A stretch of 50,550 nt of DNA from Tessaracoccus sp. OH4464_COT-324 (lineage in GTDB: Bacteria; Actinomycetota; Actinomycetes; Propionibacteriales; Propionibacteriaceae). The position numbers and the translations under genes are program-made. The notes beneath the pieces were generated by a model. The model was not told the DNA's origin, did not search any database, and saw only the letters and a program-made list of their open reading frames with translations. Where the stretch lies: positions 1 through 50,550 of the forward strand of contig NZ_RQYZ01000016.1 of assembly GCF_003932855.1 (NCBI RefSeq), given 5' to 3'. The stretch's first letter is position 1. The number at the start of each line of letters is the position of its first letter. Positions 1 through 7,881 of the stretch are shown in pieces.

Positions 1-190
1 GTGGGGATCGGGTTGGTGCGTTGAAGGTGGCCGAGGAGGCGGTGGAGAGCTGGCGGGGTTTGGTGGCGCGGGTGCCGGGGGCGTTCGAGGCAGAGCTGGC
101 GATGGCGTTGAACAACCTGGGCGCTTCCTTGGGGGATTGTGGGGATCGGGTTGGTGCGTTGAAGGCGGCCGAGGAAGCAGCGGAGCTAGT
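1..190 (+). repeat. 138-bp coding repeat in the TPR gene
   Basis: The sequence starting at position 1 recurs almost exactly from position 139 (first about 27 bases identical, then scattered substitutions), giving a 138 bp (46 codon) period. This is DNA-level duplication of the TPR unit and suggests recent repeat expansion. Confidence 0.7.
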
Positions 191-290
191 CGAGCGGTCG
201 GGCGAAGGCGGCAGCCCAGCCGTTGAGGAACGTTCAGAAGCCACCAAGAATCTGCTTGACCGATTGGCGGAAGAGAAAAAGCGATGGTGA
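1..290 (+). CDS. Tetratricopeptide-repeat protein, C-terminal fragment (5' end outside window)
   Basis: The reading frame is open from the first bases (GGG at position 3) to the TGA at 288-290, so only the C-terminus of a longer protein is present. It contains about two helical repeat units of 46 residues that include NNLGASLGDCGDRVGALKAA, the alternating helix pattern of TPR (TPR_10/12-like) proteins that mediate protein-protein contacts. The unit is also repeated at DNA level (138 bp period), so the missing part is probably a longer run of near-identical repeats. A CHAT-like gene starts 185 nt downstream on the same strand, and TPR plus CHAT is a classic pairing. The specific function is unknown. 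Confidence 0.75.
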   Translation, partial: GDRVGALKVAEEAVESWRGLVARVPGAFEAELAMALNNLGASLGDCGDRVGALKAAEEAAELVERSGEGGSPAVEERSEATKNLLDRLAEEKKRW

Positions 291-475
291 CAGTCCTGGC
301 AGGTTGGGGTGAATGCTACGCGGATTATGCGGGATGTTTCGTTGTCTGAAAGTGTTTCAATGAGAGCGTATTCTTGGCAGGTTGTTAGGCAATGTGGTTG
401 GCTAAATTTGCCGGATGCCATTCGCCAGAAAATCTGCCAGCTTTCCAGGGCCTCAATGTGACTTGATGGTGGTGG

Positions 476-1138
476 ATGGTGGACTGGGCCTCGTCCTTCA
501 ACGGACTGTTTATACCTGCAAGAAGCTTCTCCAAGGGAAGCATTAACCAAGAATCCGTCGGCCGACCCTCCTTCCGGATGACCGACCCTCCCGAGGTGGT
601 AATTCACGTACTGCTCGGTGACTCTAGCGCCAATGGTAATAGATTTATCGAAGAACTCAGGGATATTAGATCGCTCTTCGGGTACCGTCGATGTTTCGAG
701 CATGCTTGCATAGACTATGACAAGCTGACTGTGGTGCTGAACTGTTGCGTCGCCCGAATTAGGCATTTTGCTTTTCATTCAGCCTACGGAGGCGTTTTCC
801 TGTCGAAGGGAGGAGGATCTCATTGTCTGTCGTATGAAAGAGTTGCTGAACAGTTTACTAGATCCATCAGCCGTTCTGAATTGTTGGTATTAAATGGGTG
901 TGAATCGCTTAAGCTAGCAGGGATCCTTGAGGGGTGGGCCAAGGCGATTGTGTGTTGGCCCGATAGGCTCACCGATGCGCAGGCGAGGGAGCATGCAAAA
1001 GCCATGTACGAAGGGCTGTGGAACGGCCTGAATTTGGAGCAAGCCTTAGCTAGCGCTAGAGGGGCGATCGACGGAATGGAAGATTGGGAAAAGCCGGTGG
1101 TCATAGGGGACGAGCGCTGGAAGCTTGAATGCAGCTGA
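476..1138 (+). CDS. CHAT-like caspase-fold protein (putative cysteine protease)
   Basis: 220 residues. Around residues 40-50 a beta strand (VVIHVLLGDS) opens an alpha/beta domain. Residues 95-103 read IRHFAFHSA, matching the CHAT histidine motif (usually HFxGHG), with His101 at the catalytic position. Residues 136-143 read LLVLNGCES, matching the CHAT cysteine motif (LVLxACES), with Cys142. The C-terminal part (AREHAKAMYEGLWNGLNLEQALASAR) resembles the end of CHAT domains. The protein is shorter and more divergent than usual and lacks its own TPRs, but lies just after a TPR gene. No good ribosome site precedes the ATG at 476; Met35 is an alternative start close to the domain edge. The gene is visibly AT-richer than its neighbours, which suggests horizontal transfer. 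The CHAT call is inference from motifs. Confidence 0.6.
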   Translation: MVDWASSFNGLFIPARSFSKGSINQESVGRPSFRMTDPPEVVIHVLLGDSSANGNRFIEELRDIRSLFGYRRCFEHACIDYDKLTVVLNCCVARIRHFAFHSAYGGVFLSKGGGSHCLSYERVAEQFTRSISRSELLVLNGCESLKLAGILEGWAKAIVCWPDRLTDAQAREHAKAMYEGLWNGLNLEQALASARGAIDGMEDWEKPVVIGDERWKLECS

Positions 1139-1185
1139 CGTTGTCCATTGGAGAACTTATCCAGTCGGGTCAAATATTGGAATAT

Positions 1186-1217
1186 GACGGGGTGGGCGCT
1201 CAAGCACCCGCCCCGTC
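1186..1217. terminator. Hairpin between convergent genes
   Basis: A GACGGGG-rich arm at 1186-1199 pairs with 1204-1217 across a 4-nt loop. On the minus strand it is followed by an AT-rich run, so it most likely ends sodA transcripts, and possibly those of the CHAT-like gene as well. Confidence 0.6.
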
Positions 1218-1226
1218 GAAGGCCGC

Positions 1227-1841
1227 TCAGGCCAAGGCCGTCGCCGCGGCCCGCGCCTTCTCGAACCGCTGCGCGACATCCGCCCAGTTCACGACGTTCC
1301 ACCAGGCGGCCACATAGTCGGGCTTCACGTTCTTGTACTGCAGGTAGAAGGCGTGCTCCCACATGTCCAGCTGCAGCAGCGGCAGCTGCGACGCCGGCAG
1401 GTTGTTCTGCTGGTCGTACAGCTGGTGCACGAGCAGCCGCCCGCCCAGGGTGTCCCAGGCGAGGATGGCCCAGCCGGAGCCCTGAATGGACGTCGCGGTG
1501 GCGTTGAACTGCTTCTGGAAACCCTCGAAGCCGCCGAAGAACTCGTCAATGGCGCTCGCCAGCTCCCCCTCCGGGCGGCCGCCGCCGTCGGGCGACATGT
1601 TCTTCCAGAACACCGAGTGGTTGATGTGGCCGCCCAGGTTGAACGCCACATCCTTGGCGAGCTTCCCGACGGAGCCCAGCTCACCCTTCGCGCGCGCCTC
1701 CGCCAGCTGCTCCAGCGCGGCATTCAGGCCCGCGACGTAGGCGGCATGGTGCTTGCCGTGGTGCAGCTCCATGATCTCCGGCGCGATGTGCGGGGCCAGG
1801 GCGCCGTAGTCGTAGTCGAGGTCGGGCAGGACGTAAGTCAT
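1227..1841 (-). CDS. sodA: Superoxide dismutase, Fe/Mn (cambialistic type)
   Basis: 204 residues. Converts superoxide to hydrogen peroxide and oxygen in the cytoplasm. All four metal ligands are visible: His27 in ELHHGKHH, His75 in HINHSVFW, and Asp and His in LDMWEHAFY. The stretch [11 protein letters not shown] and the C-terminal [11 protein letters not shown] are typical of the family, and the whole protein closely resembles the propionibacterial SOD known to work with either Fe or Mn. The ATG at 1841 is chosen over an upstream in-frame codon because AAAGGA lies 7 nt before it and the N-terminus (MTYVLPDL) then fits the family. A -10 box (TAGGAT) sits about 37 nt upstream, at the end of the preceding gene. 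Metal preference cannot be told from sequence. Confidence 0.95.
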   Translation of the reverse strand: MTYVLPDLDYDYGALAPHIAPEIMELHHGKHHAAYVAGLNAALEQLAEARAKGELGSVGKLAKDVAFNLGGHINHSVFWKNMSPDGGGRPEGELASAIDEFFGGFEGFQKQFNATATSIQGSGWAILAWDTLGGRLLVHQLYDQQNNLPASQLPLLQLDMWEHAFYLQYKNVKPDYVAAWWNVVNWADVAQRFEKARAAATALA

Positions 1842-1877
1842 GGACAGATCCTTTCGCAAGTGTTCCGATGCCACCCC

Positions 1878-1883
1878 ATCCTA
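1878..1883 (-). promoter_or_regulatory. -10 box for sodA
   Basis: TAGGAT on the minus strand, overlapping the stop codon of the upstream methyltransferase gene. It would give a short leader carrying the AAAGGA ribosome site. Confidence 0.4.
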
Positions 1884-2474
1884 AGGGGTTTCCGGCGCGG
1901 GCCAAGTGGTCTTGAGAATCCGGAACCCCTTCGAGCTGGCCACCCGCACCGTCGGCCAGCCCTGCTCGCCCAGCCACCGCGCCAGCGAATCGCCGCCCAG
2001 ATTCTTGCTCACCACCAGCCACGCGACGCCGTCGCGCTTCAGCTTCGGCAGCCACCCCAGCAGCAGCTCGTGCAGCGCCTCCTTGCCGATCCGAATCGGC
2101 GGATTCGACCAGATCTCGTCAAACGGGCCTTCCGCCGACACCCCGACGCTCACCCGATCCGCCACGCCGTGCCTGGCCGCGTTCTCCCGGGTCAGCTGCA
2201 ACGCGTTCTCGTTGACGTCCACCGCCGCCACCGTCACCCGCGGCGACGCCACCGCCAGCCCCACCGCGATCGGCCCGAAACCGCAGCCCAAATCCAGCAG
2301 ATGACCCTCCGCGGGCGGGTCGATCTCGCGCAACAGCACCCCCGTGCCCGGATCCAGCCTGGAACCCGAGAACACGCCCTGCGCCGTCGTGAACACCAGC
2401 TCGTGGCCGAAAACCGTCGCGCGGATCTCGCGCCGCTCCAGCGGCCGACCATCGGTGACGAAATAATGACTCAC
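1881..2474 (-). CDS. Class I SAM-dependent methyltransferase, RsmC/RlmG-like
   Basis: 197 residues. The SAM-binding motif I is LLDLGCGFGPIAVGLA (about residues 59-74), acidic motif II is VAAVDVNENAL, and the catalytic NPPIRIGK motif (about 125-132) is that of N2-guanine or N6-adenine methyltransferases. Length and motif order match the C-terminal half of 16S rRNA m2G1207 methyltransferase RsmC, found as a stand-alone protein in many Gram-positives. Translation starts at a GTG whose TGA-overlapping GTGA couples it to truA just upstream, in an operon trmB-truA-this gene, so a tRNA/rRNA modification role is consistent. The substrate is inferred. Confidence 0.8.
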   Translation of the reverse strand: MSHYFVTDGRPLERREIRATVFGHELVFTTAQGVFSGSRLDPGTGVLLREIDPPAEGHLLDLGCGFGPIAVGLAVASPRVTVAAVDVNENALQLTRENAARHGVADRVSVGVSAEGPFDEIWSNPPIRIGKEALHELLLGWLPKLKRDGVAWLVVSKNLGGDSLARWLGEQGWPTVRVASSKGFRILKTTWPAPETP

Positions 2475-3277
2475 CTGTCCTCCAACTCCCGCACCGCCCG
2501 CGCCGCCACCGCGCGCGCGGCCAACTCGTCGTCGGCCGGATAGCCGACCTCCTCCAACACCAGCCCACGCGCCGGCATCACCACCACCTCATTGTGCCGC
2601 GCTCGGTGCGCCGCCACCCGCTCCAGCCACGCCACATCCCGACGGCCGCCTGCCACCCAGGTCAGCGCCCCCACCAGCGAGCGCACCATCGAATGGCAAA
2701 ACGCGTCCGCCAACAGGTGAATCTCCACCACCCCATCCGGCCGCCGCGTCGCCCGCAGCTCCCGCAGATCGCGGATCGTCGTCGCCCCGGGACGCGGCCG
2801 GCAGAACGGCGCAAAATCGCGCAATCCCGTCAACAGCCCCGCCACCTCGTTCAGCAACCCCACATCCAGCGGATGCCGCAACCCGACGACGTGGTTCGCC
2901 AGCAGCGGATCCGCCACCTCGTCGCCCGGCAACACCCGGTAGCAGTACCGCCGCCAGATCGCGCTGAACCGCGCATCGAACCCCGGCGGCGCCACCCCCA
3001 CCCGATGCACCACCAGGTCTGTGGGCAGCACCCGCGGCAGGCGACGCGCCAGCAGGGCCGCCGCATCGTCGAGCCCCACATCCAGGTGCGCCACCTGCCC
3101 GCGCGCATGCACGCCCGCGTCCGTGCGGCCCGCGACGGTCAACTCGGCCGGGGCGGGCAGCCGCAGCACGCGCGTGATCCAACCCTCCAACTCGCCCTGC
3201 ACCGTGCGCAGCCCCGGCTGGCGTGCCCACCCGTGGAAACCCGCGCCGTCGTAGGCGAGATCGATCCGCAGCCTCAC
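2471..3277 (-). CDS. truA: tRNA pseudouridine(38-40) synthase TruA
   Basis: 268 residues. Isomerises uridines 38-40 in the anticodon arm of tRNAs. The N-terminus LRIDLAYDGAGFHGWARQ and the catalytic motif AGRTDAGVHARGQVAH (Asp near residue 53) are diagnostic; RYCYRVL and the C-terminal FCHSMVRSLVGAL motif are also present. GTG start, overlapping the trmB stop in a GTGA; the next gene overlaps in the same way, so the three genes are translationally coupled. Full family length, no anomalies. Confidence 0.95.
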   Translation of the reverse strand: MRLRIDLAYDGAGFHGWARQPGLRTVQGELEGWITRVLRLPAPAELTVAGRTDAGVHARGQVAHLDVGLDDAAALLARRLPRVLPTDLVVHRVGVAPPGFDARFSAIWRRYCYRVLPGDEVADPLLANHVVGLRHPLDVGLLNEVAGLLTGLRDFAPFCRPRPGATTIRDLRELRATRRPDGVVEIHLLADAFCHSMVRSLVGALTWVAGGRRDVAWLERVAAHRARHNEVVVMPARGLVLEEVGYPADDELAARAVAARAVRELEDR

Positions 3278-3984
3278 GCCCGCCTCGCATAGGTCAGATC
3301 GAACACCGTGCGGCCCGCCGCCAGGCCCCGCGCCTCATACTTCGTCACCGGCCGCTCCGCCAGCCGCGGCGCCCAGCCGCCGTGCACGTTCACCAGCCCC
3401 GGATGATCGTCCAGCTCCTCGCGCATCCACAGCGCGTAATCCTCCCAGTCGGTGGCTAGCCGCCACAGCCCGCCCGGCGCCAGCTTCGCCGCCACCACAG
3501 ACCCGAACGCGCGCGACACCAGCCGCCGCTTGTGGTGGCGCGCCTTGTGCCACGGGTCGGCGAAGAACGTCCACAGCTCACTCACCGAGGAATCCGGAAA
3601 CAACTGCGCCAACCCCTGCGCGCCGTCGGCCATCACCAGCCGCACATTCGTCACCGAATCGCGCGCCAGCCGACCCACCGTCGACGCCACCGCCCGCTCG
3701 AACACCTCGAACGCGACGACGTTGCAGCCCGGCCGGCCCGCCGCCATCGGCACCAGCGAATCACCCGTGCCCGAACCGATCTCCACCACCAGCGGCGCAT
3801 CCCGGCCAAACTCCGCCGCCCAGTCCACGCTCACCCCCGGCGCCAGGCTCGTGCTCAGCTCCCCGGACGCCACCGGCACGACGAACCGGCCACCGTGGCG
3901 GGCCAGGGCGGCGCGCTGGGACTCGTTCATGCGGGAGCTGCGGCGCACGAAACTGACGATGCTGCGCTTGGGGGAATCGGACAC
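3274..3984 (-). CDS. trmB: tRNA (guanine-N7-)-methyltransferase TrmB
   Basis: About 236 residues. Methylates G46 of tRNA using SAM. Visible motifs are IVSFVRRSSRM near the start, the SAM-binding VVEIGSGTGDSLV, the FADPWHKARHHKRRLV motif that defines TrmB, and ATDWEDYALWM. The frame is open far upstream, so the start must be chosen: the GTG at 3984 gives the normal N-terminus and lies 7 nt after a TAGGGT -10 box, consistent with a leaderless mRNA; a GTG at 3993 overlaps that box. First gene of the trmB-truA-methyltransferase operon. Confidence 0.92.
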   Translation of the reverse strand: MSDSPKRSIVSFVRRSSRMNESQRAALARHGGRFVVPVASGELSTSLAPGVSVDWAAEFGRDAPLVVEIGSGTGDSLVPMAAGRPGCNVVAFEVFERAVASTVGRLARDSVTNVRLVMADGAQGLAQLFPDSSVSELWTFFADPWHKARHHKRRLVSRAFGSVVAAKLAPGGLWRLATDWEDYALWMREELDDHPGLVNVHGGWAPRLAERPVTKYEARGLAAGRTVFDLTYARRA

Positions 3985-3991
3985 GGAAGAC

Positions 3992-3997
3992 ACCCTA
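3992..3997 (-). promoter_or_regulatory. -10 box for leaderless trmB
   Basis: TAGGGT on the minus strand, 7 nt before the GTG at 3984, with no separate Shine-Dalgarno. Confidence 0.45.
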
Positions 3998-4066
3998 TCC
4001 CGGCGCACCGGGGCGCCGGGAATTGCGCGGCTGGGTAGGCTGAGAAGCACCGAGCAAGGAGGCAAC

Positions 4067-4438
4067 ATGCGAACCCTACTGAACATCATCTGGCTGCTGC
4101 TGGGCGGCATCTGGCTGGCGCTGGCCTACTTCATTGTCGGCATCCTGAGCTGCATCCCGATCATCACCATCCCCGTCGGCCTCGCCGCCATGCGCATGGC
4201 CAAGCTGGTGCTGTGGCCCTTCGGCAAGAAAGCCGTCAAGAAGCCCGGCTACGGCGCAGGTGCCCGCATCCTGAACCTCGTCTGGTTCGTGCTGATCGGC
4301 TGGGTGCTGGCGCTGCTGCACGTAGCCGCCGCCCTCGCGCAGACCCTCACCATCGTCGGCATCGCGAACGCGGTAGTCAGCATCAAGCTGATCCCCGTGA
4401 GCTGCTTCCCCTTCGGCAAGCGGATCGTCTCCGCCTAG
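4067..4438 (+). CDS. YccF-family inner-membrane protein
   Basis: 123 residues with a perfect AAGGAGG ribosome site 4 nt before the ATG. The protein has the two-fold YccF (DUF307) pattern: an N-terminal hydrophobic segment (LLNIIWLLLGGIWLALAYF), IPIITIPVGLAAMRMAKLVLWPFG, then a second hydrophobic block (LNLVWFVLIGWVLALLHVAAALA) followed by IPVSCFPFGKRIV. It should be an integral membrane protein with about four helices. The family has no settled biochemical function. A TAGGCT -10-like element lies about 26 nt upstream. Transcribed divergently from trmB. Confidence 0.85.
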   Translation: MRTLLNIIWLLLGGIWLALAYFIVGILSCIPIITIPVGLAAMRMAKLVLWPFGKKAVKKPGYGAGARILNLVWFVLIGWVLALLHVAAALAQTLTIVGIANAVVSIKLIPVSCFPFGKRIVSA

Positions 4439-4453
4439 GCTTCCCGCCTAGGC
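4433..4453. terminator. Palindromic hairpin at the YccF stop
   Basis: Two copies of the self-complementary GCCTAGGC separated by TTCCC; the left copy contains the TAG stop codon. No clear T-tract follows, so termination is only presumed. Confidence 0.4.
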
Positions 4454-4527
4454 CGGGCTCGCGGAAGCGCCGCCGGCGCGGGGAGCATCAGCACACGGGC
4501 CGGGCCCGACGCGGAACGCGCCCGGCG

Positions 4528-5970
4528 TCAAGCGGTCACCACCATCTCCCGAGTCACGTCCTGGAAACGGGTCAGCGGGGTGGTGGCCGGATTCCACGTC
4601 TCCACCGCCTTGCCCTCGCGCAGCACGATCAGGCGGTCGCAGTTGCGCTGCAACTCCGCCTCGTTGGAGCTGAACAGGATCACCGCCAGCCCCGCCGCGG
4701 TGCGCTCCTCAATGCTCTGCCAGAACTCCTCCTGCGCCGCCAGATCCAGCGAATGCGTCGGGTTACTCAACACCAGCACCGTCGCCTCCGTCGCCACCTG
4801 CTCGGTGAGCACCCGCCGACGGTGCTGCCCATGGGAGAGCCCGTTGCGCAACAGCCGACGGCTCATCTGCTCGCTGTCGCGGATCATCATGAGGATCTGC
4901 TTCGCGAACAGCACCTCGCGGTCATTCGCCACGCTGGAGCCGATCATCAGGTTGCGGGCGAAAAACTCCTCCGCGTCGTCGTCGTCCAAACCCGTCAGGA
5001 TGCCGATGCGATGCATCGTCGCGTCGCTTGGCGTCGTGATCTGGAACCACTCGTCGGCCATGTAGAACGTGAGCGCCTCGCACGGCGTCTTCCCGTTCAG
5101 CGCCCGGAACAGCTCCTCCACGCCCGACGCGCGCGAGCCGATGAAACCGAGCACCTCGCCGCGATGCAGATCGAAGGACACCCGGGTGCCCTGGCCACCG
5201 GGGGAGCGCACACTCAACACCACATCCTCGGTGGCGTGGCTCTGCCGCTCGCGCACCTCGAACACCCGGTCGTAGATGGCCTCGCTGAGCTCCTCCTCCG
5301 TGGTGCTCCCCGCCTCCAGGATCTTGCTGATCACGCCATCGCGCAGCACCGCTATGCGGTCGCACACCTGCAGCGCGTCCGCCAGGTTATGGGTGATGTA
5401 AACCACCGCTCCTTGGTTCTCCGTGCACCGCTTCAACGCGAAGTGCAGATCCTCCTTCTCGCGGGCGTTGAATACCTCGCCCACCTCGTCCATCACGGTG
5501 ACGGGATGCGGGTCGGCGAGGATGCGCACCACCTCAAGCAGCCGCTTGTCGTAGGCGCTGAGGCTCTCCACCTGCTCCTCCAGATCCAGCGCGATGCCGG
5601 TCTGGAACAGCGCCAGTCGCGCCGTGCGCAGCAGATCCTCGAACGGCACATCCGTGGTGTCGCGCTTGCGGAACAGCGCCTCCATGACGCTCAGGCCGTT
5701 CGGGATGCTCGTGCGCTGCTCGATGAGGCTCACAAAGCGTTCCCGGGAGTCGGCGCATTCGATGGTGCCCTCGTCGTAGCCATCCGTTCCGGCCAGGAGG
5801 TGGGCCAGCGTGGACTTGCCCGCGCCGTTCTGCCCGACGAGGCCCAACACCTCGCCCGGGCGCAGCTCGAACTCGACGCCGCTCAGGACCTGTTTGTTGT
5901 CATACGATTTGCGCAACCCGGAAACGCGGAGGAGAGGCTGCTCCATGGCCTGCCCGCTTTCGTGAATCAT
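4528..5970 (-). CDS. Tandem ABC ATPase (RbsA/MglA-like) with degenerate sites, no permease nearby
   Basis: 480 residues, two fused nucleotide-binding domains as in sugar-importer ATPases. Domain 1 keeps the Walker A motif (GQNGAGKST, about residues 48-56) and a His switch (ITHN), but its signature is altered (LSAYDKR) and Walker B reads TVMDEVGE. Domain 2 has a broken Walker A (GSRASGVEE), a good signature (LSHGQHRRR), and Walker B VLVLSNPTHSLD without the acidic pair; its His switch is FSSN. It may therefore bind ATP at one composite site, or be mainly structural. ATG with GGGAG upstream, 4 nt after the coiled-coil gene. No permease or binding protein is adjacent, so a sugar-transport role is not supported. 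Confidence 0.8.
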   Translation of the reverse strand: MIHESGQAMEQPLLRVSGLRKSYDNKQVLSGVEFELRPGEVLGLVGQNGAGKSTLAHLLAGTDGYDEGTIECADSRERFVSLIEQRTSIPNGLSVMEALFRKRDTTDVPFEDLLRTARLALFQTGIALDLEEQVESLSAYDKRLLEVVRILADPHPVTVMDEVGEVFNAREKEDLHFALKRCTENQGAVVYITHNLADALQVCDRIAVLRDGVISKILEAGSTTEEELSEAIYDRVFEVRERQSHATEDVVLSVRSPGGQGTRVSFDLHRGEVLGFIGSRASGVEELFRALNGKTPCEALTFYMADEWFQITTPSDATMHRIGILTGLDDDDAEEFFARNLMIGSSVANDREVLFAKQILMMIRDSEQMSRRLLRNGLSHGQHRRRVLTEQVATEATVLVLSNPTHSLDLAAQEEFWQSIEERTAAGLAVILFSSNEAELQRNCDRLIVLREGKAVETWNPATTPLTRFQDVTREMVVTA

Positions 5971-5974
5971 CGGC

Positions 5975-7042
5975 TCATACTCCCGCTTGACGTCGCTTCT
6001 TCTTCAATGAAGACCGTAGGCTCTCGATTTCAAGGGCCTGGCTCTCCATTGTGGCTTTCGCCGTCCACAGCTGCTCGACATTGGCCCGATTCTCGCCGCG
6101 GAGCCTAGCAACCAAACGTTCCAATCTTGGCACGGTCCGGTCCCAGGCCGACAGCGATCCCGTCTCCAGCTGGGCGAGCTGCTGCTCCACCTTGTCGAAC
6201 CGGCTGGCCAACTCGTCGTGCTCGGCGATGGCCAGCTCCGCGTCCTCGCGCAACTGGTGCGCCTCGACGCTCAGCTCTTCCAGCTGCTGTAGCTCGTCGG
6301 CGAGCCGCTCAGCCTCCGCCTGCAACTCGCTCACCTCCGCCTGCCGGGCGTCGGCAGCCGACCGCTGTTTCTCCGCCTCGGCCCTGGCCTCAGCCAGCTG
6401 CGCGGCCTGCTCCTCCGCCTCGGCGGTGAGCTTGGCGAGCAGGGCCTCGTGCTCCGTCACGCTGGACTGGGCCTGGGCCAACTCGTTCGCCCGCGCCTCG
6501 GCCAGCTGCTGCGCCTCGGCCAGCTCGTTTGCCCGCTCCTCAACTGTCGCACGCAGCTGCTCGATGTCTCCGGCGAGCTTTTCCGCCTCGGTCTCCAGCT
6601 CGGCGATCCGTTCCGCCCGCTGCGTGGACTCGGCGTGCGCGAGTTCGGCGTCCTCCCTGGCCTGATCAGCCTCGGCCCGGGCCTGGGAGGCCTCCGCCGA
6701 GAGCTCGTCCAGCCGGGGATCCATGCGGGCCTCGGCGAGCGCCTTCTCCAGCGCACGGGAGCGGGTCTGCTCCGACTCGGCGTCCGCCAGCGCCCGCTCG
6801 GTCTCCGCGAGCGCCTTGTTGCGCTCCGCCAGCAACGCTGTGTGCGCCGAGCGGGCCTCCGTGATCGTCGACTCCGCCCGGGCCAGCTGGGCGGCCTGGG
6901 CGGTGGCCTGCTGAGCCAGCTCCCGCTTGAGGCCGCCCACCTTCGCGCGCCCAATCACCCAACCGAGCACAGCGCCGACGAGTGCACACCCCGCCCCGAA
7001 GACCGCGATCTGCAACCAAACGAGGGAAAAAGCGTCAAACAT
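5975..7042 (-). CDS. Membrane-anchored long coiled-coil protein
   Basis: 355 residues. One N-terminal transmembrane helix (about residues 8-30, IAVFGAGCALVGAVLGWVIG) is followed by about 270 residues of Ala/Glu/Gln-rich heptads (many AEARANELAQAQ-type runs) predicting a long continuous cytoplasmic or peripheral coiled coil. A less regular C-terminal part (SAWDRTVPRLERLVARLR) ends in a basic tail (KKKRRQ). The start ATG overlaps the stop of the OmpA-type gene by one base (TGATG), and the ABC ATPase follows 4 nt after the stop, so all three are co-translated. No named family is recognised. The architecture recalls scaffolding proteins of cell envelope or division, which is inference only. Confidence 0.75.
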   Translation of the reverse strand: MFDAFSLVWLQIAVFGAGCALVGAVLGWVIGRAKVGGLKRELAQQATAQAAQLARAESTITEARSAHTALLAERNKALAETERALADAESEQTRSRALEKALAEARMDPRLDELSAEASQARAEADQAREDAELAHAESTQRAERIAELETEAEKLAGDIEQLRATVEERANELAEAQQLAEARANELAQAQSSVTEHEALLAKLTAEAEEQAAQLAEARAEAEKQRSAADARQAEVSELQAEAERLADELQQLEELSVEAHQLREDAELAIAEHDELASRFDKVEQQLAQLETGSLSAWDRTVPRLERLVARLRGENRANVEQLWTAKATMESQALEIESLRSSLKKKRRQAGV

Positions 7043-7809
7043 CAGTTCTCCTCAACAATCAGGATCTCGACGCGTCGGTTGAGCGCCCGGCCCTCTTTGG
7101 TGGCGTTGTCCGCCACCGGTTTATCGTCAGCCTCCGATGCCAGCCGGATCGCAGCTTCGGGAACTCCCTTCGCGACGAGGGCCTGCTTCACCGACGTCGC
7201 CCGAGCCAGGCCGAGCTCCAGGCGTGCCGGGCGCGTCTTGCCGTTGTCGGTGTGCCCGGTGAGCACCACCACGTAGCCGGGATGCTGCTTGAGGAAGGCC
7301 GCAGCCTTGTTCACCACGTCGCTGCCGCCCGCCAGGTCACTGGTGCCGCCCTCGAAGCGGATGGGCTGGAACGTGGGCACATCAACGGGGGTCGGGCTGG
7401 GGGAGGGGCTGGGGGGCGGCGACGGCGTCGCCACCTGGGAGGTGGGCGGAGCGGGAGGCGGCGACACGTCGGCCGAGGCGCTCACTGACGGCGTCGCCTG
7501 GCTCGTGGCGGGATCGGACGACGGATCGCTCGACGGCGGCGCGGCCGGGGCGCTCACGTGCACCTCAGCAACCCCCGGCAGCTGCTGCAGCAGCTCCCTG
7601 GCCTGCTGCGAGTCGGAGCCGGAGACGTACAGGTCACGCCCGACGGCGGACACCGTCGCGTCCAGGTTCGCCGAGATCAGCGCGGCCTTCGCCGAGTCGT
7701 CCATGTGGTGCTGCAGGCTGGAGGCAACCGCCCACGACCCGAACCCTATGCTCGCGACAAGAGCCAGGGCGGCAACCCCGATGAGCCCCTTCGGTGCAGA
7801 ACTGGGCAT
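7042..7809 (-). CDS. OmpA-family envelope protein with BON-like domain (ArfA-like)
   Basis: 255 residues. An N-terminal membrane helix or uncleaved signal (about 8-28) is followed by a BON-like segment (about 37-88, including VSAVGRDLYVSGSDSQQ and LPGVAEVHV), a Ser/Pro-rich linker (about 90-140), and a C-terminal OmpA-like peptidoglycan-binding domain: LTGHTDNGKTRPARLELGLA, then EGRALNRRVEILI. BON plus OmpA in this order resembles mycobacterial ArfA (OmpATb). It should sit outside the membrane and bind the cell wall. ATG with GAAGGAAG 4 nt upstream. First gene of a three-gene operon with the coiled-coil protein and the ABC ATPase. Confidence 0.85.
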   Translation of the reverse strand: MPSSAPKGLIGVAALALVASIGFGSWAVASSLQHHMDDSAKAALISANLDATVSAVGRDLYVSGSDSQQARELLQQLPGVAEVHVSAPAAPPSSDPSSDPATSQATPSVSASADVSPPPAPPTSQVATPSPPPSPSPSPTPVDVPTFQPIRFEGGTSDLAGGSDVVNKAAAFLKQHPGYVVVLTGHTDNGKTRPARLELGLARATSVKQALVAKGVPEAAIRLASEADDKPVADNATKEGRALNRRVEILIVEEN

Positions 7810-7863
7810 GTCACTTCCTTCGCTTGACGGTGCGCTTGAACGTGGGCAAACAGCAGCCGCCCT

Positions 7864-7881
7864 GTAAACGTTATCGTTTAC
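7864..7881. promoter_or_regulatory. Inverted repeat, candidate operator upstream of the OmpA operon
   Basis: GTAAACG, TTAT, CGTTTAC: perfect 7-bp arms around a 4-bp centre, 55 nt upstream of the OmpA-type start. A TTGCAC -35-like hexamer lies just upstream on the minus strand (7895-7900), so the palindrome falls where a -10 region is expected. The binding protein is unknown; the shape would suit a dimeric repressor. Confidence 0.5.

Noticed and set aside
1-290. DNA repeats here as a CRISPR or satellite array
   Set aside because: The 138-bp period keeps the reading frame and encodes TPR helices; no spacers are present.
4213-6108. Plus-strand open frame of 631 codons opposite the ABC ATPase gene
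   Set aside because: His/Arg/Leu-rich antisense shadow; the minus strand has clear ATPase motifs and operon structure.
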